64,000 nucleotides of DNA, taken from NCBI GenBank assembly GCA_963920705.1, contig OY987228.1, positions 16,041,187-16,105,186 on the forward strand, given 5' to 3'. Positions 13,561 to 25,300 of the stretch are shown piece after piece (the first letter of the stretch is position 1; every line of letters starts with the position of its first letter). A program made the translations under genes and the position numbers. This DNA comes from Odiellus spinosus (lineage: Eukaryota > Arthropoda > Arachnida > Opiliones > Phalangiidae). The notes beneath the pieces are model-generated. The model had not been told where the DNA came from, did no database searches, and worked only from the letters and a program-made list of their open reading frames with translations.

Positions 13561-13591
13561 TATCAATTTAACATTCTTAGTTAAATTGATA
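13561..13591. repeat. Perfect 12-bp inverted repeat with 7-base loop
   Basis: tatcaatttaac at 13561-13572 and gttaaattgata at 13580-13591 are exact reverse complements around the loop attctta. The stem is AT-rich. Without more context it could be a chance hairpin or a remnant of a small foldback repeat. Confidence 0.85.
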
Positions 13592-15613
13592 TAAAAAAGG
13601 TTCAAATTAAATTGGGGGAAATTAATCATAATTAATTTTAATTCTTGCATGGCCTAATAAGTTTCAAGTAGCTATTACAATTATTTTATCCAAGTCTAGC
13701 AATGGTCAGAATGGAAAAAGACGAGTCGGTTTGACACCAATGTTTAAAAATAATAACCTAAAATCGACTTGTAATATATCAATAATACATTTTGTTCAAC
13801 CCCATCCCCAGATTTCATATACGGCAAAAATATAAAAACCAAATCTAATCTGTAAAATTGATTTTGGAAAAAGCAAAAATCAATTTTTCCCTCGCTTAAA
13901 TAAAAAGAAGAAAAAAGTCTAATTTTTATAAAAGGGTAATATGGGTATAAAAAAATGATATAAAACTATCAAGAGAGAAAAGATCGCGAGCTCTGGGCAT
14001 CGAGAAAAGGAATTTACGACTTTAAACGGAAGAAGGCGAATATACTCCCTGTAAATATATATTTCCGATCGAGCACAAAGTTGAGGCCGTATAAAGATAC
14101 CACCAATCATAAATATATATAAAAAAAATCCTCCGGTTCAAAATATAACCGCATCATGCCTGGCCAAAAGTAAAGAATAAATAAAATAAAAAAAAAAGTG
14201 AAAAATAAAGAAATCCTTTTTCTAAAGCCATTTATTCCCACATCGCCAAATATGCCCCAAGTATCGCTATATATACCTATAGTAAATTCCACCTTCAGTT
14301 GGCATCAAGTTCAAATCGAAGGTTGCCCATATTTTTCATTATTTACCGAATTAGTTCTAAAAAAGACCCTAACTTTGAGCGCGCTGTAAACAGAAAATGA
14401 AATTTACTATCTATATTTTTAAGTTATAGTCTTGAAAGATGACTTAAATTTCCATAGAAAAACACGTTATTGTACGAGAATAAAGTTATTTCCAAGATTA
14501 AATAGATTTATTTACAAAACCTATAGTAGATTTATCATTACGTATCAATCCCTCTACACTTTCTCCCCATTGCAAACTTATTTTAAAAATTTTAAGCAAA
14601 AAGTATAGAAGTGAAGAGAAGAAGAGGCTTAGAGCTAAAATATATATTTTATCCTTCTTCTTTCTCAGTACTAAAAATATCCCCAAAAATGTAAGTCGTT
14701 TCGCTTAGAAAATATTTTTTTGGGATGGATGAAAGATGGATATAGGGTTACATTACATGGTCAATACTTAAAGAATGTTATCTGGGATCGTTCGGGCACG
14801 TTTCAAATATATATATATGTTTTTTTTGGTTGGTTTTCGAAATGGTAGGGTACCATCACAATCAACGTAGGAAAAAATAAAAAGAAAAAAAAAAAAAAGG
14901 TTGGGCCGATTTATAACGATGCATCTCGAATACTAACTCCACTTACATTTTCATTCTTTATATAGAAACAAATTTAAGTATGGGTTCATTTTTTAATGAG
15001 AAAGAATATCAGGTATGATTGTAATTTGAAAAAAAGGGGAAACTTGTGGGTAAAAATGGAATAGCTTTTTTTTGGGCATGGTGATTACGAAAATAAATTT
15101 AATCTCCTGAATGTTTTTAATAAACAAACAAATATAATTGACAAAAAAAAACCACTTGATTCTACTCTTCATCCTCCCTTTAAATAATACGTAAATTTAC
15201 ACAAGTATTACTTTCTTCAATACCTAGTACTTGCGTGTATTTACTGCTACAAGCATACCGAAAATATTAATTATTAATATTTAAAAACGTTGGACTAGGC
15301 AACTTCACTTCGATCTAAATCCAAATATATATTCAACAAAAAAAAACTATTGTATGGATCGATAAAAATATTTTATCCATATTTTACGCAAGGAAAATAA
15401 GGCTCTAGAGAGTTTTAGCTAGCTGCAAGGTATATTGAAATATCTGTATATATATAAAAAAATTGAATCCTAAGTTTGCATGAGGGAGAGATAAAAAAAA
15501 AAAAAAAGAGAGTTATATGTAAGTTCTGGCATCCGAAAATCTTGCCAAAGTAGAATCGACTAGGATCCGACCGTGGGAGTAAAAATGATAGAAACCACCT
15601 TAGAGAAACAGAA

Positions 15614-15669
15614 AGAGAGAGAGAGAGAGAGACGAACTGAGCCAGGGATGAGTGAGGGGGGGGGGGGGG
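15614..15669. repeat. (GA)n microsatellite followed by G14 run
   Basis: An alternating GA run at about 15614-15632 is followed 23 bp later by fourteen G bases (15656-15669). Both are slippage-prone and explain the low-complexity Pro/Ser/Leu frame on the opposite strand. Confidence 0.9.
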
Positions 15670-16143
15670 CGCAGAGAGAAAAGATGCTGAGGAATTTTCC
15701 TCATCTTTTCTAACGAAAAGTGGATGGGGTACTTCGCGTTTCCGCAAACGAGATTGTCGCTATGGTTACCAAGATGAAATTTTGAGAAGTATTTTTTTTT
15801 AAAAAAGACAAACTAGAGAGTGGGAAATGAGTAGAGAAAAAACCCCAGAGCAAAAGATCATTATCAAAAAATAATGATCTAACAATAATAAGAAGAAAAA
15901 AATAAATACAATTTTATAATTATTTAAATAAAAGTAAACTAATTAATTTTAAAATTGAACAAAAAGGATCAAAATATATTATCTCCCGTAGTGGGCGGGG
16001 AAAGGTGAATAACATGCTCTCTTGAATAACGTAAGGGGGCGGCAACTTTCCCGCCAAATTATTTTAAAAATAGGTAAATTTGTTTAATCACTGTCTTTAG
16101 AACAGAATTTACCAACTTTCATACTTTATACATAAACTCAACA

Positions 16144-16161
16144 TCAACCTTCGAAGGTTGA
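16144..16161. repeat. 18-bp perfect palindrome
   Basis: tcaaccttcgaaggttga equals its own reverse complement. It could be a dimeric protein-binding site or chance. Nothing around it resolves this. Confidence 0.9.
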
Positions 16162-17505
16162 ATTGTAATTGAAAACCTTTTAATTAAGATTAAGTTTATA
16201 AATTGGAATATTAAAGGCGGGAAATGTGTTGCCCCCTTTAACACGCATTGACCCATTTCAAATGCTGGCATATATTATCCAAATTAAAAAGATAACTTAA
16301 AATAAGGCTAATCTCTCATGATATAGATAAAAAAGTACAACTTTCGACAGGAAAAAATAATACGAAATTATATATCAGACAATGGAATTTTTGTATTGTA
16401 TTGTTATCTATTAGAAAACAATAGTTAAACCTTAAGAGTACTTGAACTATATCATTCCGTATCTTTACAATGTAGTGGCGTAAATCTTTTTGTAAATTTT
16501 ATATTTCCATATTTAATAAAAAATATCTCGAATGGATATATTATAAATATACTTATTTACGTCACTACAAAGTAATGGTACGTTAAAATAAAATGTTAAA
16601 GGATCACCCGACTCGTTATTTTGAATTTTAAAAAATAAATAAAAATAATTTGGCTCAAGTAGGAGAAAAAAAAAATAATCTAGAAAAATAAAAATAACGT
16701 AACAAATTACCGTTAAGCCTAACACGAAACTTTTTTGTATAACATACAGACGTGGGTGGATACGGTTTATTACCAGTATTACTTATTGCTTTTCTAAGCT
16801 TAAGTAATACGCTTCATTTTTGACAAAGACGGATAGAGACGTTTCGTTGCAATTGAATTGTAATAATTTTTTTTTAAAATTATATATCGAAACGTAATCG
16901 TCTATATCCTAATTACATAACTATATAGGTAATTAAAATTTACCTGTAAACGGGAAGACTTTTTCACGTAACGGTCATTCCTGCCAGTATTAAACTGGAT
17001 GTTCGCTTTTGATGACGTCAATGAAAAGGGGCGGGGGGAGTTAAATCAGTGACTTTTTTTTCCTTTTTTGCTTTTCAAAAGCGCGCGAAATAAGTCCCGA
17101 AGCGGACGCGAAACGCGACTAATTCCTTATCTCGAATCTTTAACAAAACCCTAATTATAAACTACTTTTTTTTTATATTTTAATCTCTCAACTCCGGAAA
17201 CCGACAAGGATTGGGTACCGGTTTTATACTAGGAAAGAGAAGCGAACCTTAAATCTAAACCTCTCTTACTCGAAGCCCGGATACTTTTTCTTTTATTTTC
17301 CTTTTTTTTTTTTTTTGTTTTGTTTTGTTTTGGAGATTGAATCGAATTTTTTTCTTCCAATTCGCGACTGCTTAATTAAAATCAAACTTTATCAGATATG
17401 TATATATATTTCTTTAAAACGGAGAATTTAATTTTTCGCTCGGTAGCTTTAAAATATGAATTTTTTCCCCTTTCTTTCTCGGTATAATATATCGAAGAAA
17501 TGGAA

Positions 17506-17770
17506 AATCGAGAGAGCGCGAACTAACGTGCGCCTCTGTTTAAGCCCGGCGCCTGACTGCGAGCGGGGGATCGGAGAACCGGACGCCCGCGAGAGGGAGG
17601 GACATTTGCGGGGGAGGTGGGCGATCCGAAGCGATGGATAGAGGATAGAAAAGGAGGTGGTGGGTGAAGAGCGAGATTCGGAGAAGGGAGAGAGAGAGCG
17701 TGCTAGAAGCGGGGGCGCGAGAGAGAAGTATAGGAAGATGAGGATGAAGAGAGAGAGAAGATGGGGAGAA
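17506..17770. promoter_or_regulatory. CpG-rich then GA-rich island, candidate promoter or untranslated exon
   Basis: From about 17510 to 17640 the sequence switches abruptly from AT-rich DNA to G+C-rich DNA dense in CpG (gcccggcgcctgactgcgag, ggacgcccgcgag). It then becomes a purine-rich GA tract to about 17770. This is the sharpest compositional change in the window. It could be a promoter, a 5' untranslated exon or a regulatory element. The 188-codon minus frame across it (17540-18106) is low-complexity Ser/Leu/Pro and shows no family signature, so I do not call it a gene. The regulatory reading is inference only. Confidence 0.3.
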
Positions 17771-18690
17771 TCCAGGGATGCTGCGCCAGTCGATTTTTGA
17801 ATCCAAGATGAGAGCTAGAATAACGGCGAGCTTCGAGAAACGAGCGGCAAGCTTCGCATCTATTATATCTTCTCTCTGTGGCTCTCTTCGCACTCCTCCC
17901 TTTGCTCTCTCTCTCATCTCATCTCTAGTTATATAGCCAGCTAGGCTATTATACCGGCTACCATCCATTCCTAAGCAAATGTAATTTTGGGGAAAAGACG
18001 AGGTTGGGCAACGTGGTGGGCGTGGGGGAATGATGGTGGTAAGGAAGGATGTATTCCCGTCGACCGCCATTATAACGGAAACAAACCAGAAAGTGATTAA
18101 AATCAATGACTACCCTGGCGGCCGAGTACCAACCACTAGCAACGAGCCAACGTTAAATATAGCCTCTTATATCGCAACCAACATCGGAATCATATAGATG
18201 AAAATAAAAGAGGAAGCGAAGAAGGTTATTTTGAAAAATTTGCATTATTTATTTTCTCCGTGCTATAAATGTATATGTATAGAGAGAATGAGAACCGAAA
18301 TATACGATCTGTGGTATTTTGGGAACTTTCATTAATGTACAGGAAGAAATTACGCGAACCGAAAAATAATTTGAAAAGAGTTACAATAAATACGTTTACT
18401 CCGCTCAATCTAGTTAGATTCGGGTTGAAATTTAACCTAAAGGTAAGCTAAGATAGGGACTAGCTTTTCTTTATACGTGCTGAAATTTCAAACTGTCTCT
18501 GACAAATTACGAATATAGTTTACGTATATTCGTCACGTTATAAAATAATTTTAAACTTTTTATAAAAGTCACGGACTTAATATAAAATTAACACAAATTA
18601 CCAAGAGTATATGAAAACCTTCCTTAAGACTATCGATTTGTAATACTAGGGTAAATATGGGTTCGCATCCTTGATGTATTATAAAAGCCG
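17771..18690. other. No recognisable gene
   Basis: Transition from the GA-rich island back to AT-rich DNA. Short overlapping frames at 18226-18451 on both strands have no recognisable content. Confidence 0.5.
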
Positions 18691-18920
18691 CGTTCAGACT
18701 ACGCCATGGAATCGATTCAAACAGTTTCAAAACGTTTCTTGAATCGATTAGAATCGATTTCTCGAAACTGCTTCGGGAACTAGTTTCAAACCGATTCGGC
18801 TTCAACAACTGACAGATGAAACTACAATAAATCGATTTATGAAGATCAAATGCGAACAGTTAGCGCTCGAAACGATTCGGTTTGATTTTATCTATTAAAT
18901 TTGGATGGACTACACCAATG
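18691..18920 (+). repeat. AATCGATT-rich dispersed repeat, copy 1
   Basis: It begins cgttcagactacgcc and contains several tcgatt and aatcgat words, the phrase aactgcttcgggaac, then tagtttcaaaccgattcgg and a gtttgattttat motif. The same phrases appear in the same order in 31462-31696. The two halves of the copy are also roughly complementary (gtttcaaaacgtttc versus gaaacgattcggtttg), which suggests a non-autonomous foldback DNA transposon. The small frame at 18569-18808 (-) is a shadow of it. Confidence 0.7.
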
Positions 18921-19187
18921 TGAGGGGGATAATATAGGCAGTGTGGGTCGCTAAGCCAATATCAAGCTAGGGTAACTATCGCTAATTTACGATTTCACCC
19001 AAGAATGCGACGAGCTAGCCCCAAAATGTTAAAAAGAAACTTATCTTTGCATTTTTTTTTTTTTTTTTTTCGGCGTATCCGAAAAATATACACTTGTTAT
19101 GACACATTCAAAGTATTAGTTATTCCCTACTCACTGCTTCACTGTATTATGAAGAAAAAGTAAGATTTTGATGAAATATTTTTATAG

Positions 19188-19390
19188 GAGGAACCAGGGT
19201 CGTAACTAGGACAATCTAACATGTTTTTTTTTTTTTACCTCCTGTCAACTACGCCATTTCACGAGAACCAAAAGATATAAAATTTTGTTAGGAGTTGAGG
19301 GTTGGAGCTTTTCCTTGGGGCTACGAGTTGGAATAAAACAAAGGCAATAAGTAAAATATCGCTTCCGTATTTAAATATAGAAGGAATTCC
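19188..19390 (+). repeat. SINE- or MITE-like family, copy C (5' part diverged)
   Basis: It shares with the copies at 40097 and 46931 a block reading ggagcttttccttggggct, then acgagttggaataa, a ggcaata motif, and a final gaattcc. The upstream part is diverged and interrupted by a poly-T run (19223-19235). The 81-codon frame at 19302-19547 runs through its end and is not supported as a gene. Confidence 0.6.
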
Positions 19391-19605
19391 CGGGGAAGTA
19401 TCTTTCTTTGACCATAGAATATATATTCATATCATTTCGAAACATTTCAGAAGTTTGGTAGGATTAGTTCTTGTTCAAAAGTTCAAAACGTGCAGAGTCA
19501 AATTAACAATTTATATACATATTCAAATCCTTACTTTCCATAAATAGAGAAATATTGGAATTTTTTTTTTCTCCTTTTTGAAAGTTCTAATAAAGTTAGA
19601 ATAAC

Positions 19606-20023
19606 CAGAGGTATATAATAACCCCCTTCGGGGGGAAGTATGAAAGCCCCTATACTACCAATGCTAAAAATCACGAACAACAAGAGCCCGCTGCTGACTA
19701 TCTAGGCCACTAGCTCGCGCTGGACTTCTCAATGTCGCTACTCTAGTAAATATTCTTTGTATAAACAAGACGGCTCGATTTGTGTTTAGAACTTCCTGTC
19801 TCAGGAGTCAGGCTGTCTGTTAAAATGGAGTCGAAGGTTGACTTCAGCTCGCAAGTTCCGGAAGTGTGCGTAGGGAAAATTTAGTGAGGTTCAAAATGGT
19901 GTAACTATTTTTTGGGAGTAAAGCGGTGTGTCGATCCGCCGCGATTTACGCCGTGCACTTGTTGTTCGTCGATTTTGCCTACCTTTCATACTTCCCCCCG
20001 AAGGAGGTTATTATATACCTCTG
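19606..20023. mobile_element. 418-bp MITE with 41-bp terminal inverted repeats and 7-bp target duplication
   Basis: The terminal repeats (19606-19646 and 19983-20023) begin cagaggtatataataacc and are complementary with a single mismatch. Each contains an internal ccttcgggggg hairpin motif. The direct repeat gaataac flanks the element exactly (19599-19605 and 20024-20030). It could be read as 8 bp on one side if one C were lost. The interior has no long frame, only a short one starting atggagtcgaaggttg at 19825. This is a complete non-autonomous class II insertion. The duplication length fits superfamilies that make 7-8 bp sites, such as hAT or P, and the CAGAG terminus leans towards hAT. The superfamily is inference. 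Confidence 0.92.
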
Positions 20024-20030
20024 GAATAAC

Positions 20031-21829
20031 CTATTTTACACTTCGAACATTTTTCCCCGGATATGTTAAAAAGTGAATACGATGTTCAAAATCATTCCAA
20101 TATTGATGAAAGACGAATGAAGAGAAGCGGGGGGAAAGGGAATGTAGCTTTAATTTGTATAACGCGAATTCAAAATTAAAGGCTGAAGGCCGTCACTAAA
20201 TGAGTAAAACTCGCTAAAATAAACGGGAGATTAAGCTATTTGGGCGGGCGCTCTGGAACCTTCAATCGCTTCTGACAGCCGAGTAAGCCGGCTTAGAAAC
20301 TCCGATCTGTACGTATACGTCCGGCGTTAGAAGCTTGCCGCGCATATACGAATGTATTAGCCAGTTAAGATTAGCGTTAAATCACGCCCATCCATAGACG
20401 TATCTTATAAGCAATACCTATATAGGATCTTTCGACGAAAATTAAGTCTGTTTAACATATTTGAAGCAAAAGGATATAGAACTATTGAATGGGGACGTGA
20501 CAATCTTAAAGTCCACGCGTAACCTAAATTATTGTCTTAAATTGGATGTTAAGTAAGATTTTTGCCGTTACGATAGCCAGGGTAATTACTTTAAGCAGAC
20601 GACGCTAATCTGGGAGAATCCCTCTCATCAGTTTTACATCTAATAAATATTACCTCAGAATTCAAGATTGCATGACTTGATCAATGTCGTCTGATTAGAG
20701 GATTTTAACGCGTTACGTCAATAGCAGCAAAATGTTAGCTTACATTCCAATTTAATATTACAAAAGATTGATAGTGGACAAAAATATTTCCGTATACCAT
20801 ATTCAGACGGTATAATTTCGCGGATTATTTAGTTTAATTCGAGGTTTAAGTACACCTTCTCATAAGTTCCAAAGAAACGGGTTAAATTCTAGTATAAACC
20901 GAGTTTAATGCCGTCTAAAAGGGGTTTTTATGTAATGGAATGAGCAACATAGCCTGCATGCACTTAGATAAACCTTTTTTTAAATAGTTTTGAAATAAAA
21001 AAGGTTTAACTTATTAAATCCACCCGATATAAACAATACCATTGAGTCAAATTCCACAGAATTCAGCATTAATAAACTTATACTTAATTTCTAAAAAAGC
21101 AAAACAATATTAAAAAAGAACAAACTGTCTTTAAAATTAAATTTCACCTAAGAAATAATTAAAATTAAATCAAATTCATCTCTGTCCTTATTTAAAATTC
21201 GGTACAAATTTTACGTTGATGCGTGTGAACTTTAAAAATGTCTAAAACTGGTTTTATCCCTTTCGGTTCAATATTACTCCGTTGGCTCAAATAAGTTGAG
21301 CGTAACATAGGAGTAGGCTTTAGTCGTCGAAGCTTCGGCTATTCCGGCTACGCGGGATAGATCCGCTGCAGCTTTATCCGTTAGTTTTGCTCAAATCCCA
21401 GGACGCAGTTTTCCCAAAGCGCTTTTAATCGCCAATGCGCCCGGAAAAGCAAACTCTACAGGGTATTTGAGAGAGCGAGAGGAAATTTCTCAATACAAAC
21501 CCGCTCCCAATTTTAATCCTTTCCGTATATAAAACGGAAGCGCGGAGGATATATACTCTCAACGTTAAAACAGAGGGTTTAAAAGCGTAAAGATTCAATC
21601 TACATTTGCAAAAGCTACCAAACTATACGTTATTTCGACACTCAATGTTAAGCGAGATAGTGCTAATGTTCAGTTTCGAAAGCTAACTGGTATAAGATCA
21701 ACGCCTTCGTATATATTTTAGTAACAAGTATACATTTTTATCAGCTTTAATTAGGATAATATTTGATATTTTACGCTCCATGTGTTCGTTTGTTAACCAA
21801 AAATGTATAACACCGGTAATTCTTAAAAA
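20031..21829. other. No recognisable gene
   Basis: AT-rich with a somewhat G+C-richer patch at about 21290-21480. No coding or RNA gene is recognised. Confidence 0.5.
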
Positions 21830-22385
21830 GTGGGTAATTGTATTTCTTTGGGATAATTATATCTACAACGTAATTGGCACAATATGTTCTAATTACATGT
21901 AACACGTGTTTAAAACAACATGGTTTAATTATACATTATATACAACGTAATTAAAACAATATGGGTTAATTATAAACCAATTGGAACACATGAATAATTA
22001 TATGAGCAAATTAAATTAACTAATAAGTACAGCATAATTGGAATACTTTGTGCTAATTGTATTGTAGCCCTGTGAGATAATTTTAAGTACAACGTAATTG
22101 GGATATTTTGTGCTAATTAAGTACAACATATTTTGGGTGACCATGGGCTAATTTTAAGTACAAAATATTTTGGATGACTTTGAACTACCTTTAATGGACG
22201 CGTAATTGATTTACTTTGTAGTATATACTTTTGGCACAACGATACGTGGGTGACTTTGAACGATATACTTTTAAAACAACGTATTTGGGTCACTTTGGGA
22301 CTATAATTACAAAATTAATTACTTTCTCCTTACTTCCGCTAAATTAATTTTAAGTACGAAGTACCCTAGAATACTTTGAGCGAAT
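21830..22385 (+). repeat. Decayed AT-rich tandem array, period roughly 40-50 bp
   Basis: Phrases of the type taagtacaacgtaattgg, followed by atactttgtgctaatt, recur about ten times with substitutions and indels. Clear examples sit near 21872, 21948, 22024, 22087, 22120, 22158 and 22263. This looks like an old minisatellite that has lost its periodicity. There is no coding potential. Confidence 0.65.
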
Positions 22386-25300
22386 ATTGAAACATTATTT
22401 TCGAATATAACGGTTTCCAGATCAATACACGGAAAAATTAGAAATCTATAGTCATTTACATTAAATTGATACACCCTTGCCAGTATATAGTTTCCTATTC
22501 AAGCAAATTAAACATTTACGCCTTACGAAGCCGTACAAATCTAATACCATAGCGTTGCTTATTTGGCTTGGAAACTTACAGCGAACTTTTACGATCCGCC
22601 AGAGCATCTCGAGGAGGTCCCCACCCCCAAGAACTAACTATTAAATATCCAATAAACACTTTGAAACGTCGGGAACGTTCCCGGTACTATAGACCCCCGG
22701 TTACCGTATATAATAAGGCGAAATGATTGGGGGGAAAAGGTTTGAAGCCTAGAATCTTAAGCTCTCGGAACCCTCGCTTATATATAACAAAGAGCCAATA
22801 AAGTGAAAGGCTTGGCTTTAGTCTCTTTCAGAACTCCGAAGTCCTCGGAGAAAAGGAGAGATCCAAGGAGACGCCGGTGTCATGGAAACAACCCTAAACC
22901 GAAATGTCACAAAACCTTCGAACCCAAAAGCTTCACTATGCACGTCATTTACATACTTGGAAAGACCCAAAATAAGCGTTAATAATAGATATAACTGGTC
23001 ACGTATGAAATAAATTTTAACTATTGATAATTAATTAAAAGATTCCAATACTAAGTTTCCATTGGCTGAATTAAGCGAATTTAAAGAAGTATACGCGTTT
23101 TAAGGAGTAAATTGGAATTTTAACGGTTTTTTGGGCACGAATTTAAGATTGCAAGTAGCTACAATTCGATTTTGAAAACTATATTATCGGCTATGAATAT
23201 TATCACTATGTATTCGTAAGCTTCAGCTTTCGCTAGTACGCAAACTGCTCTCGAGCACGAGTTAATATGGATGGCTGTTCCCCGCTTTTGGCTGTATTAA
23301 CTCCAATGGGGAAATAACACAATGCCAAACTCTTATAGTTTATTCCATTCGACATATCAAAGTTAACGAGGTCGAAGCACGCATGGTGTATTTTTCTATA
23401 GTTCCTCCATACCTTTCTCCCGGTTAATCTCCTTCCTCATCGTTACCTAACTCCTTCAGTAGATTTTGTCTTATATATAAGGATTATACTAGTGCCTGAG
23501 CCACCCATCCACCACCACCCATGTCGTATTAACGGAGGAGTATACGAGTTTGATAAAATGAATAAAATGTGGACGTTTCCCGGCTATAAACTCTAGGAGT
23601 AACGTTATTTGGAATTTTCCATAATCGCCCCAGCGAAATTGTCGATAATTAAAACAGGGAAAACGTAGGCTTATGTCATTTTATACAGTATATACCGAGA
23701 ATTTTTAAAACCAAATAAGGGAACGGGGGAAGAATTAAGACTATAATTCTATTATATGGTAGAAAATTTTAAAGGGGTCAATCTTTAAAACTACTTTGTT
23801 TCGTGCCCATGCAAAAGGTAGTTTATTAAGTGTAATAATACTAAAAATTCAGTTGAATTTATCAATTCGTTGGGAAATATAATTGGACTCTTCAGTGCCG
23901 AAAAGTTAAATTTATTTGACAAATTCCCTATACCGTCCATTGATATAAAGATTATACCGACATCTATTGAGTTTTCCCCTTAATTTCATTTCAAGGGGCG
24001 AAGTATTTTAATATTTAATTCACTTATATGTTGAAGTGACACTGTCGCGAATTTTTCGTGAGTTTCCAACGAGTAATACGTTTTCGGAAAGATGGTTGAA
24101 AAACGAAATTTTTGAACAAACATTTCCCGCCACTTTACGTCATCACCATGATCGGGTTCTATTATTAAGTCTACCGTTGATTCTCGCACGTGTTACGGTT
24201 ACTTTAAATGAAAATACTTAATTTAGAAAGTCAAGACTATCTTTCGTACGAAAATTATCGTTAATTAGGTTCAAAAACCAAATTAAGTCATATTACCGGG
24301 AAAAACAAAACTCTATTACGTTACTCCTAGATATACTTATCGTTCACGCGCGCGTTACTTATGATAGAAAAATATCGACGAAAAAGGAAAGTCGACGTTC
24401 ATTAAAGGAGTTTTAATTTAGTTATATAAATATAAAAGAGAATAATGAAGTTTGCGTTCATTTTTCGAAAATAATATTTTTAGTCATAGGCAAAGATATA
24501 CGCGACGGGGTTTTCGAGGAAAGCTTTTAAAACGATTAACGGAAAGGGATTTATAGTTTTAAAATTTTAGGCTTAACCTCCTGGGAACTTTCTCTCTCTT
24601 TCTCTAAAGTTGTTGTATCTTATTTAAAGTGTTCTCCAAAAATTTCGTTAACGAGATTGTTATGATCCATTAGTGAATTTTTAATAAGTATAAAACGAGT
24701 AACTTTATAATAATTTCACTTATACAGATACCATCGTTGCTTAGAGGAAAATATTCCATACGAAAGGTGCCAAATTTCACTCTAAGCAAGGTTGATTACC
24801 AATATAGTTCTAGGGATTTTAAACAATTTTCGAAAGTATTTATACAAATTTAGGACCGAAGAGTCTCCTCCACTTAATACTGATTATATATCTCGAGGGA
24901 TATGGAGCTTTCAATATGATTATCGAAAATTGAATTCGCGGAAATACGACATCTATAAAGGGTCTTTCATTTTGGGGGATTGAAATCATTTTCTCTAACT
25001 CTATTAACACGGATAAAACATATCGAGACACCTTTGCATTGACTACGGTTTTAGAGGCTTCGTATTCGCGTTGATACTTGACTTTCATACATTTTTAGGC
25101 CTAAAACTACTGAAATTAAAATCGGAATTTATGATATTTTTGATTTTGGTACATAAAAATGGAACGTTGTGTATCAATGAATTTTGTTTATATGGTCGAA
25201 ACAAAATCGATAAACAACGCATTAATTAATGATTATAATAGGTTATGGATCAAATTTAAGTTTGGAAAAATTGTATACGGAATAAAACTTCAGTAAAACC

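Larger units (their letters stand above)
11490..17505. other. No recognisable gene; isolated hairpins and simple repeats
   Basis: AT-rich and gene-free as far as I can tell. It contains a 12-bp-stem hairpin (13561-13591), a (GA)n run next to a G14 run (15614-15669), an 18-bp perfect palindrome (16144-16161) and several poly-A or poly-T runs. The 110-codon minus frame at 15415-15747 is produced by the GA and G runs. A few aaccctaaccct-like bases near 12238 are too few to be telomeric. Confidence 0.5.

Noticed and set aside
17540..18106. 188-codon minus-strand frame
   Set aside because: It is low-complexity Ser/Leu/Pro/Arg text created by the CpG- and GA-rich tract, with no domain, signal or conserved motif that I recognise.
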